This document shows, piece by piece, positions 49,886-62,668 of a stretch of 64,000 nucleotides of DNA. Made by a program: the position numbers and the translations under genes. This stretch comes from Tieghemiomyces parasiticus. Lineage: Eukaryota > Kickxellomycota > Dimargaritomycetes > Dimargaritales > Dimargaritaceae. Position 1 is the stretch's first letter. Each line of letters opens with the position of its first letter. The stretch is from NCBI GenBank assembly GCA_027575765.1, contig JANBPT010000052.1, forward strand, positions 27,459 through 91,458. The letters run 5' to 3'. The notes below the pieces were generated by a model. The model searched no databases and was not told the DNA's origin. It saw only the letters and a program-made list of their open reading frames with translations.

Positions 49886-52800
49886 ATGACCGACGAGAAA
49901 TCTCTGGCCGACGCGGCCGCTTACGAGTACACCCTTCGGTGCGCCTTGCTCTTCGACCTCAAGCACAACCCCGTGGCGGCCCGTAGCGTCCCGACCAACC
50001 GGTACTCCACGGTGGGCGTCCTACGGCGGCACTCCCGACTCATGTCGGGTCTGAACAATCCCTTCAAGGCCCCTGAGAAATACGTGGAGATTCCTAAGGC
50101 CCTGCTGAAGGGCCTGGAACAGCGTATCCAGCAGATCTTGATGGGTAACGCCAGCTCCGCCGCCTTGCCAGCCGGCCCGCGCATGCCCGTTTCCCCAACC
50201 GGTTCCAACACCTTACCGGTACGCCGACGGTCGTCCAAAGCTCCCACCGCCGCCAGCGTGCTGGGCCCCGACCTATCCAAGAACTGCTTGGCCAAATTCT
50301 TGGCGGACGTGAACGTCAAGGCCTTCCGCGAAAACCTCGCGCTCAACGGTAAAGTGGATGACCTCCTCCGCCTCTACTCCCAGATCGTCAAGCGGGTGTA
50401 CCGCCAGCACTGGAAGAGCCAGCGCTCTCTGCCGTCCACCCCCATGACGCCCAGCGACCAGATTGAGAACCACCTCGCATTACCCAGTCCCGGCGGCAGC
50501 GAAGGAGGCTCCCACTCACTGCTCGCCGAGACCGCCGAGCGTAGCCAGGACGACCGGGATAAAGAAATGGGCTCGTTCGTTAACGCCCGCCTCGAGAAGG
50601 AGCTCACCGACTTCATCGCCATCGTCCGCATGACCGTCTCGGCCACTTGTCCGGACCACCCGTCGACGCCCGCCATCCTGGAACGCCTGACCGACGTGAC
50701 GGACCTGCACCTCTTCGACGTGCCCGAAACGGCGGATGCGCGCCTGTACCGTAAACTGGGGCCGCTGGCTAACCGGGTTATCGCTGTCTTCCAGATTCCA
50801 CCGGCGACCCACCAGAGTTTCGTAAACGCCTCCCTCTCCCTGTGTACCGAGGAAAACGCCGCCGCCGACCTGCGCCTCCTACTCGACCTCCTTAACCAGG
50901 ACCTAGTGTACGGAGTGCCCCGAGCCGATTTCCTTAGTTCCGAGGACCGCCGTCGGTACGCCGACCAGGAGAACCTGGCTATTAGCCAGCTGCTCGAGGG
51001 CCTGCGGTACCGTAATTACCAGTACAGCACCGTCCGAAAGACCGCCTTCGATGCGGTAAGTACGCAACTCGACCTCCTGCAGTGTCATCCTATTTTACCG
51101 AATGCTCCGTCACAGTTGACGAGAACTAACCTAGTGTCATGTTTATCCTCTTAACCTGCCCCCCTTTCTCCCTTCGGCATTTATTCGCTATGAATAACCA
51201 TCTCACCGCCCTATCTCCTCTCCTCTCGCCCCGCCTACCATGTCCATAGGGCCGTCGAAACGACTTTGTGTTCGTACCCAGTTGCCCGCGGTCCTGCTAT
51301 CGGGAACTGTTGGCCCGCTGCTTGTTCGGCGATATTACGGTGGCTTTTGAGCGCCCCGAGCCTCCCGCGGAAACCCCGGTCCTCACCGAGGCCTCACACC
51401 TCCTGCTCCGGGAATGCACCAAGTTCTGGAGGATCCCGCCCCAGGCCCACGAGGTAATCCGGCTGAATATCGTCATGCGAATGGTATTTTGTCGTGAAAT
51501 CCCCGATCACTATCTCCACGAGGTCCTTCACGACCTAGGACGGGCCTACGAGAATCCGAAAAACGTGTGGACTGTAACTGACTTTACCGAGTGCGAGCAG
51601 GCCTTCACCGAGATGATCCAGTGGGTGGCCGACGATTTTTCTGCCACCGTATTGCACTTGGAACCGACTGACCGGGACCAGTTTGGTATGGCATACGGAT
51701 TACTCAACGCCCTACGAGACAACTCCGTGTTTCTCAAGATCCACGGTACCAACCTGGCCGATGTTCATACCACCTTGGTGAAATCCATCCGCACGGCCGC
51801 GACTCATCGTTACGAAAAACTTTACAGCGCTGAGCAGGCCCAGCTACCTGGATCCGGGGATGCCAAGCGGAGCCTGGACGCCGAGGCGCTTGGCCGTCTG
51901 GTCTACGCCCTTCACAAGGAGAGCCGCCAGCTTGAGCGCATGGTACCCCCAATCCACATTACCCCGGAGCACATCGTCAACCCTGCCGGGATCACACTGG
52001 CCACTGGGGCCGATTGTATTAAACTCGAAGTCCACAACGTGCTCACGCACCCGAGCAACGCCGACGCGGAGATCGACCTCGGCCGCGCCCTCGACGTCTA
52101 CGCGGAACTCCACGAGTTCCATTCTCGCACCGTTGAACTCACCGGCGAGACTCCCCTGCGGGACGAGCTGCCCCTCTGGCTCGGAATGAACCTGCGGCTC
52201 TGGATGGCACGTCTTGAGACTGAAATGCCCGCCCTGGTTGCCAGCGCAATGCGACAAGAGACGGTAGGTTCGCGGGCGATCGTAAACGATCAGGCGGTCA
52301 AGAGATTGTTACTTTTCTTGGCCTCCTGTTTACCAAAGACGCCGGCGGTTCCACCCCTGCTTCGATACTAACTTGTCGCACCCCCCCCCACGTTCCTCTA
52401 TATTTACTTCATTTTTTTTACAGACCGAGTATCAGGACGAGCGGTTTCCCTTCTCTACCTCCGTGCTTGACGTGTCGGAACTAATCATTCAACAAATTGA
52501 ACTGCTACGCACGATCAGCTGGCCTGACCTGGCCACGGAGACCGAGATCCTTAAACGGTTCGCCAAGATCATCCTGGACACACTGAACCGGTATCGGGAG
52601 GCGGTGGAGGCTAAGTTCATGGCTACGCTAGCCTTGATTACTATGGGCGACCCGCGTACCTTCGCCGACCGGTCTAGCATGTTTCTACGGGGCATGGGCG
52701 TCATCATCGCGCCCTCGACCGATAGCGCGGTGCCCGTGTACTTTAGCATTGACTCTTGCGTAGCACTAAACAATCTGCACATTCTTGAGGAGCAGGCCAC

Positions 52801-54796
52801 CAACATGTACGATGCGCTGCGGGTCCAGGAGCATCTGAGTCGAGTGAGCACCGCCACCTCCACTGCCCAGGCCCCCAGTACCGGCAAAGGTCCTGCTCGG
52901 GAACAAGACAGTGACCACAAGCACCACCCCTCTTCCCCGCCCCCACCACCTCAGGGAGCACTGACGGACCGGTACCTCGTATCCTTCCACATCCAACACT
53001 CGGCGGCCGTGGCCCTGCCGATGGCCCAGCCGCGGCCTTACATCCTCTTCAGCGACATGGACGACCCCTACGGGCTGACACGACTGGCGCGCTCGCGGCC
53101 TAGTTTCCTCGGAACCAACCCACGATGGGACGAACATGTGGAGTTTTCGATCCCGGCCAACCCGATGACCCTGCTTGTCACCGTCCAGGACAAGATGGAC
53201 GGAGGGAGTAAGGACGAGATCTTCGCCTACGCTTCTTTACCCATCGACCCGGTCCAAATCAGCCGCGAGGTCACCCGGCCACACGTACTGGCCCTCCAGC
53301 CTAAGGGTCGCCTGTGGCTACGCATCACCGTCGACCGCGAGCAGGATGACGTGCAGTTTTACTTTGGCAAGGTGTTCCGGATGCTCCAGCTTGCCCAAGG
53401 TAGTCTGGCCCGCATGATTGTCCAACAGATGGCCCACTACATGCGCGAGTGCCTGTCTCTCAAGAACTTACTCCGCCCGCCTGTCGCCACCGACGGCGGC
53501 CAGGCGGCCCACTCTTTGACGCTGGCCAACAAGTTCCGGGCGTTCCTGGGCCGATCCGCGGCCGGACCACCGGAAGGGACTTCTGGTTCTAATCACCACA
53601 GTGGTTTCGATGCCCGCGGCTCTAACCAGGACACGGACGACGACTGGGCGGAGGAAGTCCACCCGTGCGACGCCCTCTTGATGCCGCTCACCGACTACCT
53701 CAACACCAACCTAGCGGTCCTCTTCCAGAACCTGCACAGCGGGGTCTCCCAGAACATCGTGCTGCGAATCTGGCGCGAGATCCTCTTCATCTTTGACGAC
53801 CTACTCCTCCCGCCGGTCCAGGGCCCTTTCGACCCGACACGCTATCTCCAACTCGCCCCGGAGCAGCTGGAAACTGTCCTGGCCTGCCTTGAACGCCTCA
53901 AGCGGTTTTTCAACGGTGATGACGCCGGCGATGTGGATCTATTGGACCGTCTCCAGTCGCGACACTACTATGAGCTCTGCAAGACTGCCGAGTTTTACCA
54001 CTTGCCGGTCGAGCACCTGCACGATCTGTACATTAGCTTTCAGGAACGCGATCAACTCCCGGAGTTTGCCGCCCGGCGCCGCGCGGTCCAACGCCGAAAG
54101 AGTGTGTACACGTACGGTAACCGCCAGGGCCAGCGCCGGTTGGGACGCGAGAGTAAGATGACACTGAACGACACGGAAATTGTCCGCCGGTTACTGCGTC
54201 TGCACGGGGAGCGGTTTGCAGATGACAGTGAAGGGGAGGAAGAGGCCGAAGCGAGCCGGAAGGTATCCCAAACGGTTGGCCACAGCACGGGGGTCCGTGA
54301 TTCTGCAGGGCCTCCGGCACACGCGGCGGGACCTCAGACATCCTCCGTCGCCCGTCGAACGCGTGGCCCCGTCGGCCGGTTGAACCGCCGTAGTGTGGTC
54401 AGCGGCGCATTTGAGCCACCCAGCAGTAGCTCTCACACCTCACCTCCGACGACTTTTTTGCCACTCTCGGCCTCGCGCACCTCCAGTCACCCTGTGCATC
54501 ACGCTCCCGCTCGGCCTTCGTCACCCTTTCAGCCGCCCCCGGCTCCCCAGCCACCACCACCGTCCCAGCGGACGTCAATCTTTGGTAGCCTCACGCCGAA
54601 ATTCCTACCCGCTGCGGGAGGAACCCCACGCAGCCAGAGTCCTTTACCCGCGTTGTCAACGTCAAGCGGCGGCTCCGCAGGAATGCCAACTGGCAGTAGT
54701 GGCCCGGCGTCCTCCACTTCCCTAAATAATGGAAGTGGGGCTGCCATGGCCGAGGGGTGGTCAGCCGTGAAGGGCGTATTTGGCCGCTTTGTGTAG
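49886..54796 (+). CDS. Munc13-like protein with MHD and C2 domains, three exons
   Basis: I assign join(49886..51055, 51250..52263, 52424..54796), all phase 0, giving 1518 residues. Introns are 194 and 160 bp, with GTAAGT and GTAGGT donors and CATAG and TACAG acceptors. The protein matches the fungal Munc13-like family (MHD1, C2, MHD2), whose members act in vesicle fusion or docking. A helical MUN-like region spans about 250-880 (for example SELIIQQIELLRTISWPDL and the following helices). A C2 domain lies at about 905-1017 (RYLVSFHIQHS, LGTNPRWDEHVEFSIP, LLVTVQDKM). A second MHD lies at about 1144-1195 (LMPLTDYLNTNLAVLFQNLH, then IWREILFIFDDLLLPP). The C-terminal 250 residues are Pro/Ser-rich and probably disordered. 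Confidence 0.85.
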
Positions 54797-55412
54797 TTAT
54801 GTTCTTGACAAACGTGGTGGTTGAGAACCACTTGCCTCGTTCCAATGTACGGCCTTACTATTATTGCTGGCGTAATAATACGCCGCTATCCTACTCCCTT
54901 TATAATGAATGCCCGTGCGTCAGATCAGACTTTGGGTAGCCGGAATGGCGCCCATGCCGCACCCACCGCTGGTCGGTGTTGAATGACTGAATGATAATTC
55001 TCAGTGCTGACGCACAGGCGGGGAAATCCACTAGGCAGATGGGTTAATAGTAAAGCCGATGTCTGGGGCTCAAAAACTTTATTCACTGAGGGCGCTATTT
55101 AAACTCTCAACCACAGCTTGGCACCCCTCCGCCACGGACTGCCCGATTGGCCAGTGTGAAAAAAAAAGAAAGAAGGGCAGCTGGGAGGGTAAGGATCACA
55201 TGTCCACCAACCAGCTGGCTTTACTTGCTATGCTGTAAAACACCCCGGGTAGGCCGCTTTCCTCACCTCTTCTTCGCACCAAACCATGTCGCTCGGTTCG
55301 TAATTCCTGGCTACGCCGTCGCGCTTCGCCCGGCCTTTTACTCTCACCATTTCACCGCCCTGCGACCTAGAGCCGCCTTCTCTCCCCTCACCCACGTTTT
55401 GACATTACCGCC
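54797..55412. other. Intergenic region before DPH3
   Basis: No gene is seen. The C/T-rich segment from about 55250 to 55410 is the probable DPH3 promoter and leader. Confidence 0.5.
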
Positions 55413-55655
55413 ATGGCCTCCTTCTACGACGAAATTGAAATTGAGGATATGGAATTCGACGAGGAGAATCGCCTGTACCACTACCCGTGCCCTTGCGGAG
55501 ACCGGTTCGAAATCGCCGAAGAAGAATTGTTCGACGGCGAGGACATTGGCCGGTGCCCCAGCTGCTCACTTATCATTCGGGTCATTTACGAGCCCGAGGA
55601 CTACCAGCGCGATGACGACGACCCAATAGTGCTCGGGCAGGAAGTGGTCGTCTAG
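55413..55655 (+). CDS. DPH3: DPH3/Kti11: CSL zinc-finger protein for diphthamide and Elongator
   Basis: This 80-residue protein is a CSL-type zinc (or iron) protein. It donates electrons to Dph1-Dph2 in the first step of diphthamide synthesis on elongation factor 2, and it supports Elongator-dependent tRNA modification. The opening [12 protein letters not shown] is characteristic. Four metal-ligand cysteines are present in YPCPCGDRF and [14 protein letters not shown], with the family's FEIAEEEL segment between. The C-terminal tail is acidic (DDDD). The length is normal for the family. The gene is intronless. Confidence 0.97.
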   Translation: MASFYDEIEIEDMEFDEENRLYHYPCPCGDRFEIAEEELFDGEDIGRCPSCSLIIRVIYEPEDYQRDDDDPIVLGQEVVV

Positions 55656-56070
55656 GTCTCCCCGACTGCGGTGCTTGACTGTTGGTGGACACCCTCGCCT
55701 GTTTCTCTTCCTGTACATTTTCCTCCCCAACCCACCCTAACGAATGCATTCTTTTAATTATATATAAAAGCATTTTTTTTCAGTTGCTTTTCATGAGCGA
55801 GAGGCGGAGCTAAACTGGTTACAAATGAACGAAAGGGGGGGGGGCGTCCGAGGGTGGTTGTCTAGAGTAACAAGTGGGAATGAAGACGATTGAGGCTGGA
55901 CGACAAGATTTACCACCAGGGCAAGTGCGGGTTGGGATATGGCACATCCGTACTCTTTACACTACCTAGCAATGAAACCTGGTGCTAGCTCATAAGCTGC
56001 CGGGTACTTCCTACATTGGCTGTTTTGTGTTGGTCCCCGCGATTCCTCCCTGCCTACCCTCGATCGTCCC
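55656..56070. other. Intergenic region between DPH3 and the AAA ATPase gene
   Basis: A TA-rich segment near 55755-55770, a T8 run just after it and a ten-G run at 55835-55844 are visible. No gene is seen. Confidence 0.5.
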
Positions 56071-58290
56071 ATGTCGAGCACGCCATCCCTAAAGCCCATG
56101 GCGGATCAGTCGCCCTGCGCACTTCGTGTCACTTTGCGGGTGGAGCCGTTCGGTAGTGACGGGGCCCAGCGGGAGCTATGGGGGACGCCGTTCCGGTCTG
56201 GCCGATTGGCCGTCCAACTCAACATTGTCCGTCAGACCCTCCGCGACCAAGCTCTACAACGTATCGGTATCAACACCCTGGGTTTAGCCGCAGGTCTCCA
56301 GGTGACGGTAGGTTGGGTACCAATAGCGGCAAGAGAAGCCTGTCGTCGAGTGGTCGCTGTAAAGTGAGCGTCGCCGTCGGGCGACGTTTGGTCAGACCGA
56401 CCGTAACTAAATGTACTCCAGTGCCGGCCACCAATTCCATCCACACGATACTAGGTCGTCAGCGTTTACCCAGAATCCGAACGGTTCCAGGTCACCCCGG
56501 CCACGCGCATCTCTCTCGATACTAACCCACCAGGAACATCGGTGAAGCTCCCACAATCGCCCGCTTCCCTCAGCGGCACCAACGAGCGCTCCTTGGACGG
56601 CGACTCGGATACTGACCAAGAGCCTTCCGCGCCAACGCCGCTCCTACCGGGTCTCGAGTCGGCCCACCGGGACCTCCGCGACATCCTGCTCTATCCACTC
56701 CGTTACGCCCACCTCTTCCAACACCTCGGGGTGGAGTGCCCCAAGGGCGTCCTCCTCTACGGCCCCCCGGGAGTGGGTAAGACATGGTTAGTGAGTAATG
56801 TGGCGCGCGAGTGCCGTGCCCACCTCCGCACGATCAACGGGTCCGAGGTGGTCGGTGCCTACATCGGCGAGAGCGAACAGAACCTCCGCGATGCCTTCAC
56901 GGCAGCCCAACGACTGGCCGAAGGATCCCGCCGGCCCTGCGTGCTGTTTATCGACGAGGTGGACGCCTTGGCCCCGCAGCGCGATGGGGCCGACCAGCAC
57001 GCCTCTCGGGTCATCGCCCAGCTCTTGACGCTCATGGACGGCCTGGCTGCCCGCGGCCGACTGATCGTTGTAGCGGCGACCAACCGGCCCAATGCCCTCG
57101 ACCCGGCGCTTCGCCGACCCGGTCGATTCGACCGCGAGGTGGCCATCGGCGTACCTACCGTGGCCGCCCGCGAGGCCATCCTCCGGTATCACACCCGCCA
57201 CCTGTCCCTGGGCCCCACCCTCGATCTGGGTTACCTCGCCACCCTGACCAACGGGTACGTGGGCGCTGATCTGGCCGCGCTCTGTCGCGAGGCTACGCAA
57301 AGTGTCATCCGACGGCAATTTCGGCGGTCCCCGGTGGTCCCCGGTGCATCTACCTCCCAGCGTACCAGTACCGAAGACGAGACGGTTGGCCTGAGCCTTG
57401 CCGATTTCCAGGCCGCCCTGACTCGGGTGGGTCCTTCCATGCAGCGTGGCCTCGCCTTAGACGTGGCCCCGCTGACATGGGACGACGTGGGTGGGCTTGC
57501 CGAGGTGAAGCAGCAACTCCGGCAGGCCGTCGAATGGCCCCTCCAGTACCGTGACACGTTTGACCGCTTGGGGCTCCGCCCCCCGCGCGGGATCCTCCTC
57601 TACGGACCCCCGGGGTGCAGCAAAACCACCCTGGTGAAGGTGGTGGCCAGCTGCACCCAGGCCAGTTTCTTCTCGCTAAACGGGGCGGCCCTCTTCTCGC
57701 CGTTCGTGGGGGACTCGGAACGTACCGTGCGTGATCTGTTCCGCCGGGCCCGGGCCGGGGCGCCCTCGGTCATCTTTTTCGACGAGATGGATGCTGTCGT
57801 CGGTAAGCGCGCCCTCGGCGGGTCGTCATCATCGAGCGGCGGAGATGTCGTCCAAGAACGCCTGCTGACCATGCTACTCAACGAGATGGACGGTATGGAA
57901 GCCACGCAGTCCGTGCTGGTCATCGGGGCCACCAACCGGCCCGACATGATTGACGCTGCCCTGCTCCGTCCTGGTCGGTTCGACCGGTTGGTCTATGTAC
58001 CACCCCCAGATTACGATGCTCGGTGCCAGATCTTGTCCATCGCCACCGCGACCACCCCGCTCGACGGCGACGTGGACCTATCATGGCTGGCCCAAAGCAC
58101 GGAACGGTTCAGCGGTGCTGATCTGACCAACCTTTGTCGCGAGGCCGCCCTGCTGGCCCTCGCCGAGCATCGCAGCGCGGACAGCGTGGCCGGGCGCCAC
58201 TTCCAGCGGGCTCTCGCCCAGGCACGGCCGTCGATCTCCCTGGCGTCGTTGACGTGGTACGACCGCTTCCGGCAAGGTTTAGGGCAATAA
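56071..58290 (+). CDS. Double AAA ATPase of the AFG2/SPATA5L1 group
   Basis: I assign join(56071..56307, 56455..58290), giving 690 residues. The donor is ACG|GTAGGT and the acceptor ATACTAG|GTC, with phase kept. The N-domain (about 1-160) resembles the Cdc48/AFG2 substrate-binding region. The first AAA domain (about 160-420) has GPPGVGKT, FIDEVDA and the second region of homology RPGRFDREV. The second (about 455-690) has GPPGCSKTT, FFDEMDAV and RPGRFDRLVY. The segments VEWPLQYRDTF, GLRPPRGILLYGPPGCSKTT, LFSPFVGDSE and the C-terminal LTWYDRF resemble metazoan SPATA5L1 (AFG2B) more than classical fungal Afg2/Drg1. SPATA5L1 works with AFG2/SPATA5 in 60S ribosome maturation. Both ATPase sites look active. 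The subfamily call rests on motif memory and needs a tree. Confidence 0.85.
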
Positions 58291-58651
58291 GCCAGCGCAA
58301 ATTAATAAACACCATATAGGGCTAGGGTTCTGATGGTAAACTGAGCTTGAGCTATAACCCATCCGACCGTCCGGGTTGCTTTTCTTAAAAAAGTTATGTA
58401 TATCCTAGTGTGAGGGACCTGGTCAGGCCAGTAGGGGTGGCCTGTAAGGTAAACAATTATCCGGAGGCCTTTGCTTGTCAGTGGGAAACGCTGCGTCGGC
58501 TTTGCTACCCGCTCACCTTAGCTCCACTCTTCGTGCTGTCGGTGCTATACCTAATTTTCGCCTCACTTTCGACTCATTCCCCTAGATTGCCCTCCCAGTC
58601 TTTCTAATTAGTAACCTTCCTCTTCCCCCCACTAACCGGCATTGCACGCCC
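58291..58651. other. Intergenic region before the RecQ4 gene
   Basis: AATAAA at about 58303 probably ends the AAA ATPase transcript. The C/T-rich stretch from about 58560 precedes the helicase ATG. No gene is seen. Confidence 0.5.
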
Positions 58652-61600
58652 ATGACTGACGATGTCCCTTGCGGCGAAGACGGACCGTTGGTAGTGACCC
58701 AGCGCACGACCTTCTCGTTTGCCGCATTGGACACTCCGGGCTCAGCGACGGATGGTGCTGCCGTAACCGAAGCCGACACTGGGGACCAGGCCGGTAGTGC
58801 CGATGAGGCACAGGGCTCGCGTTATCAGGGAAAGAAGGCCACCCAGAAACGTGCCCATCGCCGGGTTAAAATTAAGCCCCTAGACTACAAGACTAACCGG
58901 TACCCCACGGCCCGCAAACGGCAACTGACCCCGGCCGCTGACCAGAGCGGAGCCCCACCACCACCGTCCAAAAAACGGGCGACCACCGCTCCACGCAAGG
59001 CCAAACCAGTGACCACGGAAGGTAGTCAACCTACCGCAACAGAAGGGGCCGGGCCGGCAGCCGCACCCACGGGCCCTAGTATGGTGAGTCAGAACTTTGT
59101 CCGCCTTCGTATTAAAGGCCGCAAGGGTAAGGCCCAGGCCGCCATGGACCGGAACCTCCGCTTCCATCGCAACCTCAGCTCGCGCGCCGAGACTCGCGAA
59201 CGGAGAGAAAATGGGAGCCCAGACGGTTCGGACGACGGCGGCCACGGAGACAACGCCCGGCTCGATTTCGAGGCCGAAGCAGAGTTGGCCGACCAGCTGG
59301 CCGCATCGCTGAAGATGCCGCGTTCGACGGACCAACCTGTCGCGTCCGATTCCCTTCCCGAACGCGAGACCAGTGCCGCGGAGGAAGTCACACTAGGCGC
59401 TGAGTTTCCCTACGCGGCCATCTTAGATTACGTGCGCCATCCCAATGGGTTGAAGGATCTTACGCCATACATTGTGACCAAGGACTACCTCCAGACGAAT
59501 CCTCCGGACCGTAACGAGTAAGTGTGAATGGGCATCGTCAGTGTGCAGAAAATCAAGGCGAAATTATACTGTACAATCGAAGTGGGCAGTGTTCCATTGT
59601 TTCCAATGGCTCTAGTTTGACTTCGCGTCTCCCCTCCCCTCCCCTCCCGTTGCTAACGCCTCCATATAACCCACCTCGTGTAAATTCATACCCAACATGA
59701 CATATCGTACTCTTTCTGCATGGTCAGTTGCGTATGGGTCCATCCGACTTACTATGCCCGGACCAGCTATATCGACCCTCTAGTCCAGGCCACCGATCCC
59801 TTCCTAACTGACCGCGCGTCCGACCGGCCACTACCGGCTGCGCTGGTAGGTTTCGAGCTCTGGATCAATGTTCGCCGCGTGCTACGGGACGGCTGGAACT
59901 TCCTATCGTTCCGGGAGGGCCAACTGGACGCCATTCGTCGGGTGCTGGCCTATCGGTCCACCCTCCTGGTCCTGGCGACAGGGTCGGGGAAATCCCTCGT
60001 ATACCAGCTACCCAGCTGGCTATTGAGCCGCCTCGATCCGGCTCACCTCACGCTGGTCGTCTCGCCGATGGTAGCCCTGATGCAGGACCAGCTCCAGCAG
60101 CTACCCGATCAGCTCCCGGGGCTGTGTTGGAGCGCTTCGGTTGCTGCGTCGGCCCGTAGCACCGCGGGCCGCGTCGGCGGCGGACCAAAGGCCCACTCCA
60201 ACGCCAACGTGGCGGCCCAGCTGGCCAAGCGGGTTGTAAAAGTCCTGTTCGTATCTCCGGAGCGCATGCGCACACGGGTGTTCGAACAAGTCATGGCAGC
60301 GGGTGCCCTAGGCCACGTCCAACTAGTATGCCTGGACGAGGCGCACTGCCAGTCAACGTGGTCGCATAATTTCCGCCCGGCCTACCTCCACCTGGGCCCC
60401 ATGCTCCGAACCCACCTGGGCCGGGCCTGCCTCCTATCCATGACGGGGACGCTGACCACCGACGCGGAACGCGAATTGACGGACGCCCTCCATCTCGACC
60501 GCACCCAAGCCGTGCTGCGCTGGAGCGCCCTGCGTACCAACCTCCTCCTCTCGGTGTCCTGCCCGCGGGACCGCGACGTCGCCCTCGTGCGGCTCCTCCG
60601 CACCCCACCGTTCACCAAATTGAAGTCCGTCATCGTGTACGTCCAACGCCAGAACGAGGCCGATCGCTTGGCAGCCTACCTCAAAGCCCGCGACTTTGTG
60701 GCCCTCAGCTATCACGCCGGCAAGCCCCCCGCTGACCGGGCCCGGGCCCAGACGGCCTTCATGACCAATGCCGCGCACGTCCTGGTAGCCACCGTGGCCT
60801 TTGGGCTCGGTGTCAATAAGCCGGACATCCGCGCCGTCATTCACTGCGGCCTTCCGCGCACCCTCGAGGATTATGCCCAGGAGACGGGTCGCTGCGGCCG
60901 TGACGGGCGTGTATCCTACTGCCACCTGTTCCTGGCTCCTGACGACTACCTTCGTCTGCGCAGTCTAGCCTACGGGGACTGTGTTGAACCCAGCCACGTC
61001 CGACGGTGGGTGTACCGTCTCCTCGCGGGACTGGTTCCGAATCCGGATTCCGGCCAGACGGGCCGGGCCTTCGTCGATATCACGGTGGATATCGAAGGCG
61101 ACGTGCTGGCTGACGACTTGTCCCCGGACACCATCAGGACGTACCTCAGTTACCTTGAAATCCACGCCAGCCGGCCGTTCGTCTCGGTTGAATCCCTCCC
61201 TCGGTTTGTTACCGTTGCCTTCCTTAAGACCGATCCGGGCGACCTCGCCGATCCACTCCATGGGACGGACGGTCATCTAAACCTCGGCTATGTCCAGGCC
61301 CACCCAGACTACCAGGAGGACAGCGCACTCTTCCGCGCCCTGCTCGAAGTGGCACGGCTACCCAACGTCGGTCGGCCCAAGCGGGCCGTTAAGATCGATC
61401 TTGTCACTCTGAGTAACGCCTGGCAACGCCACTGGGAGGAACTTGGTCACAACTCAGCATCACAAATGTCTTTGGCCGCGTCCTGCGATCCAGCGCGGGC
61501 GTTGGCCCGCCTGAACCACTGGAAGGGCCGCCGCGAATTGGGTATCACTTACGGGCCACCGGCCGCGTGGATTCGACTGGACGCACATGCGCCCCGTCGG

Positions 61601-62668
61601 TTCCAACGAGAGAGAGCCGCGCAGCCTGGGGCACCCGCCGAATCTCTAAACGACGCCGAAGCCGTTGAAGCACTTAGTGAGGCACTCGTCAGGGACCTTC
61701 TAGAACGCTCCGATCGACTACTTCGGGTCAAAGTCCGAAAGCTGGACCTGGTAAGTCACCATTTTTCGATTGTGGAGAGAGAAAGAGAGAGTGAGCGAAA
61801 GCTCGCACTACATTGACATGGTTGATTGCTTATACCATGTCTCTAACCCAGCATCAAACCCATATACACTATACTCGACTTAACGCCCGCAAGGTCTACA
61901 ACCTCATGTGTGAGACTACTACACGATTTCCGCCGTCGGTAGGAGCAGCCAAGGCCGCCCCCACGCCAGAGACAGGCGCACCATCAGGGGTGGACTCCAA
62001 CTCGCCGCCATTAGATTTTGTACGGCGCAAACACAGCAAGTACATCCGCCAGTGGCTAACACGTTATTTTGACGGCGACATTTCAGATGGCCCGTCTAGT
62101 GCTGCCGCTTCCACTCCTACCTACCCCGTTGACTCGGAGGGCCCGGACAGTGACGCGGCAGCTACAATGCTACGGTGGCAGACGCTATGTGACCCGGCTA
62201 TCCTGAACGTACAGGGCGCGAGGTAAGTCGAACATCTTTAGCCCCGACCGTCCAGCGGCGCCTGGTTAGCACCAGATATCAGCCAATCACACCTGAGTGG
62301 AAACGGTGGTATTCACCGTCTACCGCAATTTATGACGCGTGGCTGAAATGCACTCTCTTTCCCCTCCACGTCCAACGCAAACGATTATGTTTACTCTTCG
62401 CAGTTTACCTCAACTCAAACCGAGTCTGCGCCAGTTCCTCCGCAGTTACCCTTCTCTTACCTCCGCCTGTGCCGTGGCAAAAATCGCTCACGGCCTGACT
62501 TCTACCACCCGCAGCGCCCTCGAATGGCGGGCGAGCGGCATGTGGGGAAAGTTCCACTATATCGATTTTGATATACTGCGCAATGCAGCCCGCCGCGCCA
62601 TCTACGAGGAACGTTGTGTCCGCTTGCAAATAGATCCCGGGTCCGAAGTCCAGGGCAATTCCGACTAA
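58652..62668 (+). CDS. RECQL4-type DNA helicase, four exons
   Basis: I assign join(58652..59517, 59728..61750, 61852..62222, 62404..62668), which keeps phase and gives 1174 residues. The RecQ helicase core (about 330-700) has FREGQLDAIRRVL, Walker A LATGSGKS, VVSPMVALMQDQL, LDEAHCQSTWSHNFRP, SMTGTLT, VATVAFGLGVNKPDIRAV and ETGRCGRDGRVSYCHLF. The WSHNFRP and SYCHLFL contexts are typical of RecQ4. The C-terminal exon (AVAKIAHGLTST, EWRASGMWGKF) matches the RecQ4 C-terminal segment. The N-terminal exon is basic and disordered, with QNFVRLRIKG, resembling the NYVRLNMK element of the Sld2-like region of RECQL4. RECQL4 functions in replication initiation and repair. Hrq1, the usual fungal RecQ4 relative, has a different layout. 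Confidence 0.85.
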
